This document shows positions 43,406 to 51,932 of a stretch of 54,268 nt of DNA, one piece after another. Source of the stretch: an uncultured Prevotella sp. (lineage in GTDB: Bacteria; Bacteroidota; Bacteroidia; Bacteroidales; Bacteroidaceae); NCBI GenBank assembly GCA_946402275.1, contig CAMIVY010000023.1, positions 1 through 54,268 on the forward strand, written 5' to 3'. Positions within the stretch are counted from its first letter, which is position 1. Every line of letters starts with the position of its first letter. The notes beneath the pieces were generated by a model. The model did no database searches. It saw nothing but the letters and a program-made list of their open reading frames with translations, and was not told where the DNA came from. The position numbers and the translations under genes were made by a program.

Positions 43406-43432
43406 AAATTTGCAAATTTGGTTGCAAAGGTA
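43406..43432 (-). promoter_or_regulatory. glyS promoter box and leader palindrome
   Basis: Minus-strand TACCTTTG (43425-43432), then the perfect palindrome AAATTTGCAAATTT (43406-43419) at about the transcription start. The palindrome could be an operator. Confidence 0.5.
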
Positions 43433-43486
43433 CTTCTTTTTCAGGTAAAACACGCACTTTACAACATTATTTAATATCTTTCTTAT

Positions 43487-43562
43487 AAAAAACCTGCCTA
43501 TTCTCACGAACCAGCAGGGTATCTATTATTAAAAATTAAAATACTTACTATATTTCAAAATT
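43487..43562 (-). ncRNA. Possible small RNA upstream of glyS
   Basis: A minus-strand box TAACTTTG (43569-43576) is followed about 60 nt on by the hairpin CCTGC/GCAGG with inner TTC/GAA and then T6, giving a predicted 75-nt transcript with no open reading frame. The hairpin stem is short, so this is weak evidence. Confidence 0.35.
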
Positions 43563-43694
43563 CGCTTGCAAAGTTATGCTTTTTTTTCAGAGATATTAGC
43601 AAAATCTTGGAAGAAATTGCCAATGGCCCATTAATAATCTTTTCCACATTTTTGATTTTTTGAGTATCATGATGTTTTTTTAAAGGAAATAGAT

Positions 43695-43702
43695 TATCTT
43701 TG
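43695..43702 (+). promoter_or_regulatory. -7 box of symporter gene
   Basis: TATCTTTG, 23 nt before the ATG at 43726. Confidence 0.6.
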
Positions 43703-43725
43703 CACCGACAAAAACCGTAAGAACT

Positions 43726-45150
43726 ATGGAAATCAATGATTTGATAACGTCTGTGAATGACGTGATATGGGGCGACTGTCTCATCTACGTGCTCATAGCT
43801 TGTGGCTTGTGGTTTACGTGGCGGACACGCTTTATGCAGTTCAGAATGATTGGCGAGATGTTTCGCCTGCTGACGGATGCTGCAGTAGACACGGCAGGAG
43901 CGAAGAAGGAGGAAGACAAGTCGAAAAAGCATATCTCATCGTTTCAGGCATTTATCGTGAGTGTTGCCACCCGCGTGGGTACGGGAAACCTGGCTGGCGT
44001 GGCCTCGGCGATTGCCATAGGTGGTCCTGGCTCCGTTTTCTGGATGTGGGTGATTGCACTCATGGGATCAGCCACGGCGTTTGTTGAATCGACGCTGGCA
44101 CAGCTTTATAAGCAGAAACACGAGGATTCGTATATCGGTGGTCCTGCCTATTATATCCAGAAGGGGTTGAAGAAACGGTGGATGGCCATCTTCTTTGCTG
44201 TATGCATCACGCTTCAGTTTGGTCTGACCAACAACTCCATCCAGGCGAATACCATCTGTACTGCCATGGAGGATGCCTTTGGTCTGCCACACTTGTGGGT
44301 GGGCTGTACCATGGCCGTTGTCTCCCTGTTTATCGTTTTCGGAGGCATACAGAGCATAGCTAATGTGTGTACGGTGTTAGTACCTATTATGGCTATTGGC
44401 TATCTGCTTCTCGCCCTCGTCGTTATTGCGCTGAACTTCGAACTGATTCCGCATGTGTTCAAGGTCATATTCCTCGATGCCTTCGGTATTCAGCAGGTGG
44501 CTGGCGGTGGCATAGGAATGACCATCATGATGGGTGTAAAGCGCGGGCTTTTCTCCAACGAGGCTGGCGAAGGCAGTACTCCCAACGTGGCAGCGACGGC
44601 AACCATCTCGCACCCCGTGAAACAAGGTCTTATCCAGGCATTAGGTGTCTTTACCGACACGCTGTTGCTGTGTTCCTGCACGGCATTCATCATCATCATC
44701 AGCGGACTATACACCACACCGGGAAACGATGGTATTGCCCTGACACAGTCATCCCTGCAGTCGGAAGTGGGCAATCTCGGTCCCATCTTTGTGGCTTTGG
44801 CCATCTTCCTCTTTGCCTACTCTACCATTATAGGAAACTACTATTACGGCGAGGCGAATGTGCGCTTCATTACAAAAAGTCCGACGGTGATGACGATCTA
44901 TCGTGTCCTTTCCGGTGGTGTCATGGTGCTGTTCGGAGCTATTGCGAGCTTTGACCTGGTATGGAACCTGGTCGATTTCTTCATGGCGTTCCTCACCGCC
45001 TGCAACCTCATTGCCATTGTCATTCTGGGGCGCTATGCCTTCCGTCTGCTCGAAGACTACCGTCAGCAGAAGCGCCAAGGCATTAAGGAACCAACCTTCC
45101 ATCGCAGTCAGATTCCAGAACTGAAGAACGAAATAGAATGTTGGGAATAG
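43726..45150 (+). CDS. Alanine/glycine:Na+ symporter (AgcS family)
   Basis: A 474-residue membrane protein with the family motifs RVGTGNLAGVASAIAIGGPG and GLFSNEAGEGSTPNVAATA. About ten helices. It imports small neutral amino acids with sodium. Its likely substrate glycine or alanine fits the nearby gcv operon, though that link is only suggestive. Confidence 0.92.
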   Translation: MEINDLITSVNDVIWGDCLIYVLIACGLWFTWRTRFMQFRMIGEMFRLLTDAAVDTAGAKKEEDKSKKHISSFQAFIVSVATRVGTGNLAGVASAIAIGGPGSVFWMWVIALMGSATAFVESTLAQLYKQKHEDSYIGGPAYYIQKGLKKRWMAIFFAVCITLQFGLTNNSIQANTICTAMEDAFGLPHLWVGCTMAVVSLFIVFGGIQSIANVCTVLVPIMAIGYLLLALVVIALNFELIPHVFKVIFLDAFGIQQVAGGGIGMTIMMGVKRGLFSNEAGEGSTPNVAATATISHPVKQGLIQALGVFTDTLLLCSCTAFIIIISGLYTTPGNDGIALTQSSLQSEVGNLGPIFVALAIFLFAYSTIIGNYYYGEANVRFITKSPTVMTIYRVLSGGVMVLFGAIASFDLVWNLVDFFMAFLTACNLIAIVILGRYAFRLLEDYRQQKRQGIKEPTFHRSQIPELKNEIECWE

Positions 45151-45235
45151 AGTATGTCAACTTCTGACTGGGATAAAGATTAAGGTATCAAACAGGCATT
45201 CAATCTATGGCAGGGTTAAGGTAATTCTAGGGTAG

Positions 45236-45283
45236 TGCACTGCCTTCCTGACTGCACTGGGAACGACATCGTGCATGCACTAG
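45236..45283 (+). pseudogene. Relic of a smalltalk peptide gene
   Basis: The frame reads CTAFLTALGTTSCMH and stop, matching the C-terminus (LTAALTALGTTSCM) of the intact gene at 24229. In the 33 most similar nucleotides, the differences before the last two codons are all at third positions. The upstream frame is closed by a TAG and no start remains. It shows that a HU/smalltalk module once lay here. Confidence 0.7.
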
Positions 45284-45362
45284 TGAAAAGTGGAGAGACC
45301 GAAAGATTGCTCCGCTTAACATACTTTAAGAGAAGAATGTAGGGAGAAATCAAAAAAAGCAG

Positions 45363-45625
45363 TATCTTTGCAGCAGAAATTTGACTTAAGCATTCTTTTT
45401 GACAATCCAAAAGGACAAAAATATGCAATAAGAAGGATTTTTGATAGAACCAATTTATAAGTGCTATACAAACCCGAGTTACAATGGTAACTCTCTCATA
45501 AGCTTAATAATAAAAAGATTGGTAATTCTCCCTGCTCTGCGAAGAGCGGGGAGCTTTTCAATAGACAATTATAGACAAAATGCGGAGCGACCCAAAAAGA
45601 ATGGTTGCTCCGCTTTGTTTTGTTT
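45363..45625 (+). ncRNA. Possible structured RNA with three hairpins
   Basis: TATCTTTG (45363-45370) precedes about 250 nt with no credible reading frame and three hairpins: GAGTTAC/GTAACTC (45476-45493), an 11-bp stem CTCCCTGCTCT/AGAGCGGGGAG with CTTTT (45528-45558), and an 11-bp stem GCGGAGCGACC/GGTTGCTCCGC with a T-rich tail (45582-45625). No -33 box is evident. The last hairpin may instead only end the convergent cupin operon. Confidence 0.4.
45582..45625. terminator. Bidirectional terminator between symporter/RNA and cupin
   Basis: GCGGAGCGACC and GGTTGCTCCGC pair over 11 bp with one G-T. T-rich on the plus side (TTTGTTTTG) and ATTTTG on the minus side, 14 nt after the cupin stop. Confidence 0.75.
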
Positions 45626-45638
45626 AAACCGCAGGAGA

Positions 45639-46112
45639 CTACTCTAGGGGAATCTCAGGATGCTGGACAGCGAGGGGAAGATCCTTCTGCGAGAGGTAGA
45701 ACATATAGAGGATGACGGGCTTAGCGCCTCGGTTCTCGCCGTGGTGAATGGTGTTCACCATCTCTACGACAGCCTCACCCTCATGAACGGTTTTCTCCTT
45801 GCCGTCTTGACCGATGATGGTGAGCTCGCCCTGCACCAAGATACCGTAGTTCATAACGGGATGATGATGCCAGCCCAGTTTCTGACCAGCGGGGAACACA
45901 TATTTCACGGCTACCAATTCAGGACGTCCCTTCAGATAGTCGGGCAGCTCCACGCCGTCCCAACTCTGGCTTGTACGGATTAGTTCGGTAGATTCCACCT
46001 TTGGTGCGGGATTATCGTTCTGTGCATTAGCATTGTTGCAGGCTGTCACAACAGCCACGGTGCCGCAGGTAACGAGGATGGCGGCAAGCATCCATAACTT
46101 CATTTTCTTCAT
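45639..46112 (-). CDS. Cupin-domain lipoprotein
   Basis: About 157 residues from MKKMKLWMLAAIL; an ATG 15 nt upstream is the alternative. Lipobox VVTAC. The cupin barrel is clear: GQKLGWHHHPVMNYGILVQG and GEAVVEMVNTIHHGENRG supply the metal ligands (HHH...E...H). Enzymatic role unknown. It follows the TolC-like gene after about 48 nt, so it probably belongs to the efflux operon. Confidence 0.8.
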   Translation of the reverse strand: MKKMKLWMLAAILVTCGTVAVVTACNNANAQNDNPAPKVESTELIRTSQSWDGVELPDYLKGRPELVAVKYVFPAGQKLGWHHHPVMNYGILVQGELTIIGQDGKEKTVHEGEAVVEMVNTIHHGENRGAKPVILYMFYLSQKDLPLAVQHPEIPLE

Positions 46113-46160
46113 TTTTTCTGCTAACATATTATTAAACAGTACATCTTTTACTTCTTACAT

Positions 46161-47582
46161 CTAAACTCCGCCACCGCCGAGGGCAATATAAAGAGCTATA
46201 ACGGCCTGGGCTGCATCGTACATATTCATGGCAGAACTGAGCTGAGCATCCAGCAGCGACTCCTGTGCCTTAAGCACTTCGAGGTAAGAAGCCTTACCGT
46301 TGTCCATCAGTTCGTGGGTGCCGGTATAGGCTTCGTGGAGCACTGTCACCTGACGCTGGAGGTAGATATGCTTCTGGCGTGCTGCCATACAGTCAGCCAT
46401 AGCCTCGTTGACCTGATTACCGGCATCGATAACCATCTGTACATACTTCTTCTGCAGGTCTTCCTCCGTCAACTTAGCAATCTTCTTGTTGGCAATCAGC
46501 TTGCCACGGGCAAAGATGGGCTGTGTCAGCTGACCTATCGCATTCAACAGCATCTTACCAGGGTCAACGATAAGTCCACCGGCTGAGTTAGTCCATCCGG
46601 CAGCACCACTGAGGGTGATAGATGGGAAGAAGGCTGAACGAGCGGCCTGTGTGTTATAGAAGGCTTCCTCCATAGCATGATTAGCCATGCGGATGTCAGG
46701 ACGCTTCTCAAGCATCGTGGCGGGAATACCAATTCTGAGGTAGCGGGTATCAAACATCTTTTCCGTAGCATCACCCTGTGCCTCGGCATGGTGCAGGGGT
46801 GAGCTGCCCCACTTCTGGCGGTTGATGTGCTGTGGCGTGACACCCAGCAGGCGACAGATAGCATTCTCTACTGACTTGATGTTACGACGCGTATCGACAA
46901 TCTGCGTCTTTACATTCAGGTAAGAAGCCTCCATCTGGTTAACACCGGTGCTATAGGCCTTACCGTTCTCCCAAAGCGACTTCTCGGTTTCAAGCGAGGT
47001 GTTCCACAGGCTGTCGGTCTGGGTGAGGATATCCAGCTGACGGTCGAGCACCTGCAACAGGAAATACTGCTGGGCCACCGTAGAAACGAGGTTGGCACGG
47101 ACGGCTTCCTCGCGCATCTGAGCCTGCAAGAGCACGGCTTTTGCAGCACGTTTCTTGTTGGTGATAGAGCCGAACACATCGATGTCCATCGACAACTGAA
47201 GAGGCAGGTTGTAGGTCTTTGACGCTTTGCTGCCATCGAAGCTGGCAATGGTTCCCGATGGTGAGAAATAGAGCGATGGCAGATAAGCCATTCGCGCCGC
47301 CATCAGCGAGGCTTCGCTCTTTTCCACGGCTATGCGTGCCGAATTCAGGTCGGTATTATTAGCCAGGGCTTGCTCGATGAGTTGTTGCAACATCGGGTCG
47401 GTAAAGAACTCACGCCAAGACATCTGGGCAATAGTCGATTCGCTACTGGCAATCTTCATGTCCTGGCTGTTTCCGAAGGTATTGGCGGGTGCCTCCACCT
47501 TCTGCTCATATTTATTATATATGCCGCAACCCGTGAGCATGATGCTCACGGTTGCAGCAACTAAGACTTTCTTGTAATTCAT
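46161..47582 (-). CDS. TolC-like outer-membrane efflux protein (NodT type)
   Basis: A 473-residue lipoprotein (lipobox MLTGC) with two OEP repeats: LANNTDLNSARIAVEKSEAS and KRPDIRMANHAMEEAFYNTQ. It forms the exit channel for the RND pump encoded just upstream, whose stop overlaps its start by 4 nt. Confidence 0.93.
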   Translation of the reverse strand: MNYKKVLVAATVSIMLTGCGIYNKYEQKVEAPANTFGNSQDMKIASSESTIAQMSWREFFTDPMLQQLIEQALANNTDLNSARIAVEKSEASLMAARMAYLPSLYFSPSGTIASFDGSKASKTYNLPLQLSMDIDVFGSITNKKRAAKAVLLQAQMREEAVRANLVSTVAQQYFLLQVLDRQLDILTQTDSLWNTSLETEKSLWENGKAYSTGVNQMEASYLNVKTQIVDTRRNIKSVENAICRLLGVTPQHINRQKWGSSPLHHAEAQGDATEKMFDTRYLRIGIPATMLEKRPDIRMANHAMEEAFYNTQAARSAFFPSITLSGAAGWTNSAGGLIVDPGKMLLNAIGQLTQPIFARGKLIANKKIAKLTEEDLQKKYVQMVIDAGNQVNEAMADCMAARQKHIYLQRQVTVLHEAYTGTHELMDNGKASYLEVLKAQESLLDAQLSSAMNMYDAAQAVIALYIALGGGGV

Positions 47583-50500
47583 TTTTCTTCTGTATTGGTT
47601 AGTTCAACAGGCTTTCCTTGGAATTTCTCGTGCAGATTCTGGAACACGATGAAGAAGGCAGGAACGACGAAGAGCAACGCGACAGTACCGATGCTCATAC
47701 CACCAATGACACCGAGAGCGAGAGCACGGTTACCGTTGGCACCGGCACCACCCTCGATGACGAGCGGTATCATACCGATAATCATGGTGGCTACCGTCAT
47801 CAGAATAGGACGCAAACGTTCCTTACAAGCTTCGAAGGCTGCATCGCGGATGCTCATACCCTGAGCTCGGCGCTCTGTAGCGAACTCCGTAATCAGAATA
47901 GCAGTCTTGGCCAACAGACCAATCAGCATGATAATACCCGTCTGCAGATAGATGTTGTTGTCCATGCCGGGAATCTGATACTTATAGCCAATGAAAGCGA
48001 ACACGAAGGCGCCCATCAGTCCGAACGGCACGCTGAACAGCACGGCCCATGGTGTGAACCATGAGTTGTAGAGTGATGCCAGAATGAGATAAATCAAAAT
48101 AGCACAAATGACGTAGATGAGGGCTGTGGCGTTTGAGCCGCTTACCTCCTCCACCTCGCGCGACATACCACTGTACTCGTAGGTTGCCGTTGCGGGCATT
48201 ACTTCCTTAAACACCTCTGCAATGACCTTGTGGACATCGCCTTCGGTATAGCCGCTACCAGGCTTCACTGAGCAAGTGATGCTCTGGAGAAGGTTGAAGT
48301 GCTCGATATTGGCCGGACCCACAATCTCCTTCAGACTGACGAACTGGGAGATGGGGGTCATATTGCCACTCTTCACTTGCATGAAGATGTTTTGCAGAGC
48401 CTGTGGGTCAAGACGATACTCAGGCGAGGCAGATGCCATGATACGATAGACTTTACCGAACTGGTTGAAATTGCCGATATAGGCACCGCCGCAGTAAGCA
48501 CCGAGTGTGTTAAGCACATCAGCTGGCGACACACCTGCACGGTCGCACTGCGCAGGATCGACTTCAACCTGGAATTTCGGGAAACGTTCAGAGTAGAAGG
48601 ACAGAGCAGAGCCTATCTCCGGACGCTCTGACAGTTTAGTTATAAAATGTTCGGTTTGCTGGGCGAACTCCGACAGATTGCCATCTGTTGGGTCCTGAAC
48701 AGCCAAATAAATGTCATTACTCGTTCCATAACCCGGAATCTGTGGCATCTCGGAAGGAATCACTACCAAATTCTTGAGTTCCATACAGTCAATATAGAAT
48801 CGGTATGCGACAAAACCAAGCAGATGATCCATACCAGGACGCTCGTCCCAGTTCTTCAGTCGCACCACCATCGTAGCGTAGTTGGAAGATGCTGAACTCG
48901 ACAGCATACCGTATCCACAAGTCATGGAGAAGCTCTCTAACTCGGGAATCTTCTTCACCTTCTCTTCCACCGCCTTCACCATCTCACGCGTCTGCTGCAG
49001 AGTAGCTCCTTCTGGGGCCTGAATCTCAACCAGGAACACGCCTTGGTCCTCCTGTGGCACAAGACCTGAAGGCAGGCTCTTCATGAAAAAGCCCATGAGT
49101 ACTGCTGCCAGTGCCAAGCAACTCCATGCCAGCACGGGACGCTTGATGAATTTCTGTACGGCCTTACTATACTTATTGTATATAGCGTTGTAGCTGACCT
49201 CGTAAGCCTTCTTCGTATAGTATGTCAAGCCCTTACCTTCCTTCTTGCCTTCGGTGACGCGCATCATGATGGCGCAGAGGGCAGGACACAGCGTCAGGGC
49301 CGAGATACATGACAGACCGACACTGGAGGCAATGGTGACACCAAACTGGGTGAAGAAGGTACCAGAAGTACCTGGCATGAACATCACAGGGATGAATACC
49401 GCCATGAATACCAGCGTACACGAGACAACGGCTACCGACACCTCGTTCATTGCCTGACGGGTGGCTTCGCGAGCATCGCTGATACCATTCTCCATCTTCG
49501 CCATAACAGCCTCCACCACCACGATGGCATCATCCACCACCGTACCGATAGCGAGCACCAGAGCGAACAGTGTCAGAATGTTGAGCGAGAAACCTGCCAA
49601 CGAAACGACAGCAAAGGTACCCAGCAGCGACACGATAATCGAGATAGAGGGGATGATGGTGGCCTTGAAGTTCTGCAGGAAGAAGAACACCACGAGAATC
49701 ACGAGGATGATGGCGATAACAAGTGTCTCCACCACATTGTGGATGGCAGCAAAGAGGAAGTCATCAGAGGTCATCAGGGTGACAAACTCCAGCCCGGCGG
49801 GCATCGTCGCCTTGGCCTGCTCAAACATCTTGTTGATGGCGGCATTCACCTGGGTGGCGTTGGCACCGGGGGCGGCGAACACAATGAACATAGCACCCGG
49901 ACGGTCCTGTATGTTCGACGTGAAGTTGTAGCTCATGGCACCAATCTGCACATCAGCCACGTCGCTCAAGTGCAATATTCCGCCACCACTGGTGCGCAGC
50001 ACGATGTCGTTAAACTCCTCAACGGTCTTCAGCGTTCCCTTGTACTGCATAGAGTACTGGTAGGAGTTGCCCGACTGCTCACCCAGCGTACCTACAGCTG
50101 CCACGAAACTCTGTCCGCCGATAGCGGCAAACACGTCGTTTGGCGTCAGATTGTATTGTGCCATCACATCGGGTTTCAGCCAGATGCGCAGGGCGTAGGT
50201 ATTACCCAGACTCAATACATTACCCACACCGGTGATACGCATCAACTTCGGCTTGATATTGATATCCACGTAATTCGACACAAAGTCCTCGTTGTACTTG
50301 CCATCAGCACTCTTCACGGCAAAGATGCGCAGAATGTTGTTCTGACGCTTCTCTACCTTCACACCGATCTTGCTCACTTCGGCAGGCAGCAGTGCCTGAG
50401 CACGGGTAACACGGTTCTGCACATTCACCGTTGCCATGTCGGGATCGGTACCCTGCTTAAAGTAAACGGTAATCTCCACCTCACCGTTCGACGATGCCTT

Positions 50501-50743
50501 GGAGGTCATGTAATCCATGTCGTTCACACCGTTGATGGCTTCTTCGAGAGGCTGGATGACTGAAGTCATGACCGTCTTCTCATCGGCACCGGTATAGCTG
50601 GTGGTGACCGAAACCGTAGGCGGTGCGATGTCCGGATATTGCTCTACTGGCAGCGTGCTCATAGATATGTAGCCTACCAGTGCTATCACTATCGAGATGG
50701 CACACGCCATCACGTATCTGTTAATAAATATATTGTTCTTCAT
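47579..50743 (-). CDS. RND efflux permease (AcrB/MexB type, HAE1)
   Basis: About 1054 residues, with the twelve-helix, two-repeat layout of drug-exporting RND pumps. VVDDAIVVVEAV (about residue 405) contains the helix-4 Asp pair used for proton transfer. FFLQNFKATIIPSISI and TGIIMLIGLLAKTAILITEF are family marks. I chose MKNNIFINRY (50743) over the ATG at 50752. A 12-bp direct repeat AATTATCAATTG occurs twice just before the start (50744-50769). Confidence 0.94.
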   Translation of the reverse strand: MKNNIFINRYVMACAISIVIALVGYISMSTLPVEQYPDIAPPTVSVTTSYTGADEKTVMTSVIQPLEEAINGVNDMDYMTSKASSNGEVEITVYFKQGTDPDMATVNVQNRVTRAQALLPAEVSKIGVKVEKRQNNILRIFAVKSADGKYNEDFVSNYVDINIKPKLMRITGVGNVLSLGNTYALRIWLKPDVMAQYNLTPNDVFAAIGGQSFVAAVGTLGEQSGNSYQYSMQYKGTLKTVEEFNDIVLRTSGGGILHLSDVADVQIGAMSYNFTSNIQDRPGAMFIVFAAPGANATQVNAAINKMFEQAKATMPAGLEFVTLMTSDDFLFAAIHNVVETLVIAIILVILVVFFFLQNFKATIIPSISIIVSLLGTFAVVSLAGFSLNILTLFALVLAIGTVVDDAIVVVEAVMAKMENGISDAREATRQAMNEVSVAVVSCTLVFMAVFIPVMFMPGTSGTFFTQFGVTIASSVGLSCISALTLCPALCAIMMRVTEGKKEGKGLTYYTKKAYEVSYNAIYNKYSKAVQKFIKRPVLAWSCLALAAVLMGFFMKSLPSGLVPQEDQGVFLVEIQAPEGATLQQTREMVKAVEEKVKKIPELESFSMTCGYGMLSSSASSNYATMVVRLKNWDERPGMDHLLGFVAYRFYIDCMELKNLVVIPSEMPQIPGYGTSNDIYLAVQDPTDGNLSEFAQQTEHFITKLSERPEIGSALSFYSERFPKFQVEVDPAQCDRAGVSPADVLNTLGAYCGGAYIGNFNQFGKVYRIMASASPEYRLDPQALQNIFMQVKSGNMTPISQFVSLKEIVGPANIEHFNLLQSITCSVKPGSGYTEGDVHKVIAEVFKEVMPATATYEYSGMSREVEEVSGSNATALIYVICAILIYLILASLYNSWFTPWAVLFSVPFGLMGAFVFAFIGYKYQIPGMDNNIYLQTGIIMLIGLLAKTAILITEFATERRAQGMSIRDAAFEACKERLRPILMTVATMIIGMIPLVIEGGAGANGNRALALGVIGGMSIGTVALLFVVPAFFIVFQNLHEKFQGKPVELTNTEEK

Positions 50744-50771
50744 AATTATCAATTGTCAATTATCAATTGAT

Positions 50772-51896
50772 TTACTTCTTTTCCTCTTTAAAAAGTACCT
50801 TCATGCCTTCTGTCACATTGTTGGCACCAGTAGTCACTATCTGGTCGCCCTCGTTCAGACCGCTGGTCACGATGAAGTCCTTGCCGTTGCCGGTGTCTTC
50901 TGTCTTCACCTCGACTGCCGTAGCCGTGCTGTCGGCCTGAACCTTATATACCTGTGCCTTGTCCTGCAGGCGCACCACAGCATATTGTGGAACTAAAATC
51001 ACGCCCTTCTCGGCCATTGGCATCACGATAGTACCCTGTATGCCGGAGTACAGATGACCGTCGGGGTTGGGGAACGACACCTTGCTGGTCAGCGAACCCG
51101 TTTCTGCATTTACCACACCCGTCAGGCTGACAACGCGACCCTTGTGAGGATACTCCGTACCATTCTTCATGACAAACGTTACCTCTGGCAGCTTGGCGAT
51201 AAATTTATCTACATCCGAAGCCTTCATGCCTTCCTGTACCATAGTCTCTACAACAGATTCCGTCACCGAGAATTCGGCCTGCATCGTGGTATTGCCGCTC
51301 AGCATAGTCAGCAGGGTCATTGGTGATACTTGGTCGCCGACACGCACGGGAATCTCACCGATAATACCAGAGACATTGGCGGTGATGGTGCAGAAGCCCA
51401 GGTTCACCTTAGCACGGTTAACGGCAGCACGGGCCTGAGCCACAGAAGCCTGAGCCTGCTTGTACGAGTTCTCCGAGTTGTTCAGCATATAGCTGCTCAC
51501 AATTTTCTTGTCAAACAGGTTCTTGTTAGACTCATACTCCAGCTTAGCAGAGTTCTCCTGTGCCAAGGCAGCCTGCAGGTTAGCCTGAGCAGCCTCCAGT
51601 TCCAACTGCGCATTGCGCGAGTCAATCATAAAGAGGGCTTGTCCCTTCTTCACCTGCTGACCTTCAGATACGCAGATTTTCATCAACTGCCCACTCACCT
51701 GTGGTGTCACCGTTACGTCGTTCTGGCCTTTCATCTTGGCACTGAACTTATAAGGCAGTTCAATATTCGTTTTTTTCACTACCATCGTCTCGAACGATGA
51801 GTTCGTGGGCTGGGGAATCTCAGGACCACATGCGGTTAAGGTTACAGCCAGAGCAGCCAACGCAACCTTCCAGTTCAAAATACTTTTCTTTTTCAT
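50772..51896 (-). CDS. RND efflux periplasmic adaptor (AcrA type)
   Basis: A 374-residue lipoprotein (lipobox TLTAC) with the membrane-fusion layout: a lipoyl-like segment (VSGQLMKICVSEGQQVKKGQ), a coiled-coil hairpin (about 95-165) and beta-barrel domains. It links the permease and the TolC-like channel. First gene of the pump set and 36 nt after the esterase gene. Confidence 0.93.
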   Translation of the reverse strand: MKKKSILNWKVALAALAVTLTACGPEIPQPTNSSFETMVVKKTNIELPYKFSAKMKGQNDVTVTPQVSGQLMKICVSEGQQVKKGQALFMIDSRNAQLELEAAQANLQAALAQENSAKLEYESNKNLFDKKIVSSYMLNNSENSYKQAQASVAQARAAVNRAKVNLGFCTITANVSGIIGEIPVRVGDQVSPMTLLTMLSGNTTMQAEFSVTESVVETMVQEGMKASDVDKFIAKLPEVTFVMKNGTEYPHKGRVVSLTGVVNAETGSLTSKVSFPNPDGHLYSGIQGTIVMPMAEKGVILVPQYAVVRLQDKAQVYKVQADSTATAVEVKTEDTGNGKDFIVTSGLNEGDQIVTTGANNVTEGMKVLFKEEKK

Positions 51897-51932
51897 TTTT
51901 TATTTGTTTTTTTACTATTTGAGTTTCGTATG

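Noticed and set aside
45441..45647. A 68-codon plus-strand frame in the gene-free gap
   Set aside because: It runs through two terminator-like hairpins, has no supported start and a low-complexity arginine-rich end.
50744..50769. Duplicate AATTATCAATTG before the RND permease as an operator
   Set aside because: It lies inside a likely operon gap and resembles AT-rich intergenic repeats such as 27556-27590; no symmetry to a promoter.
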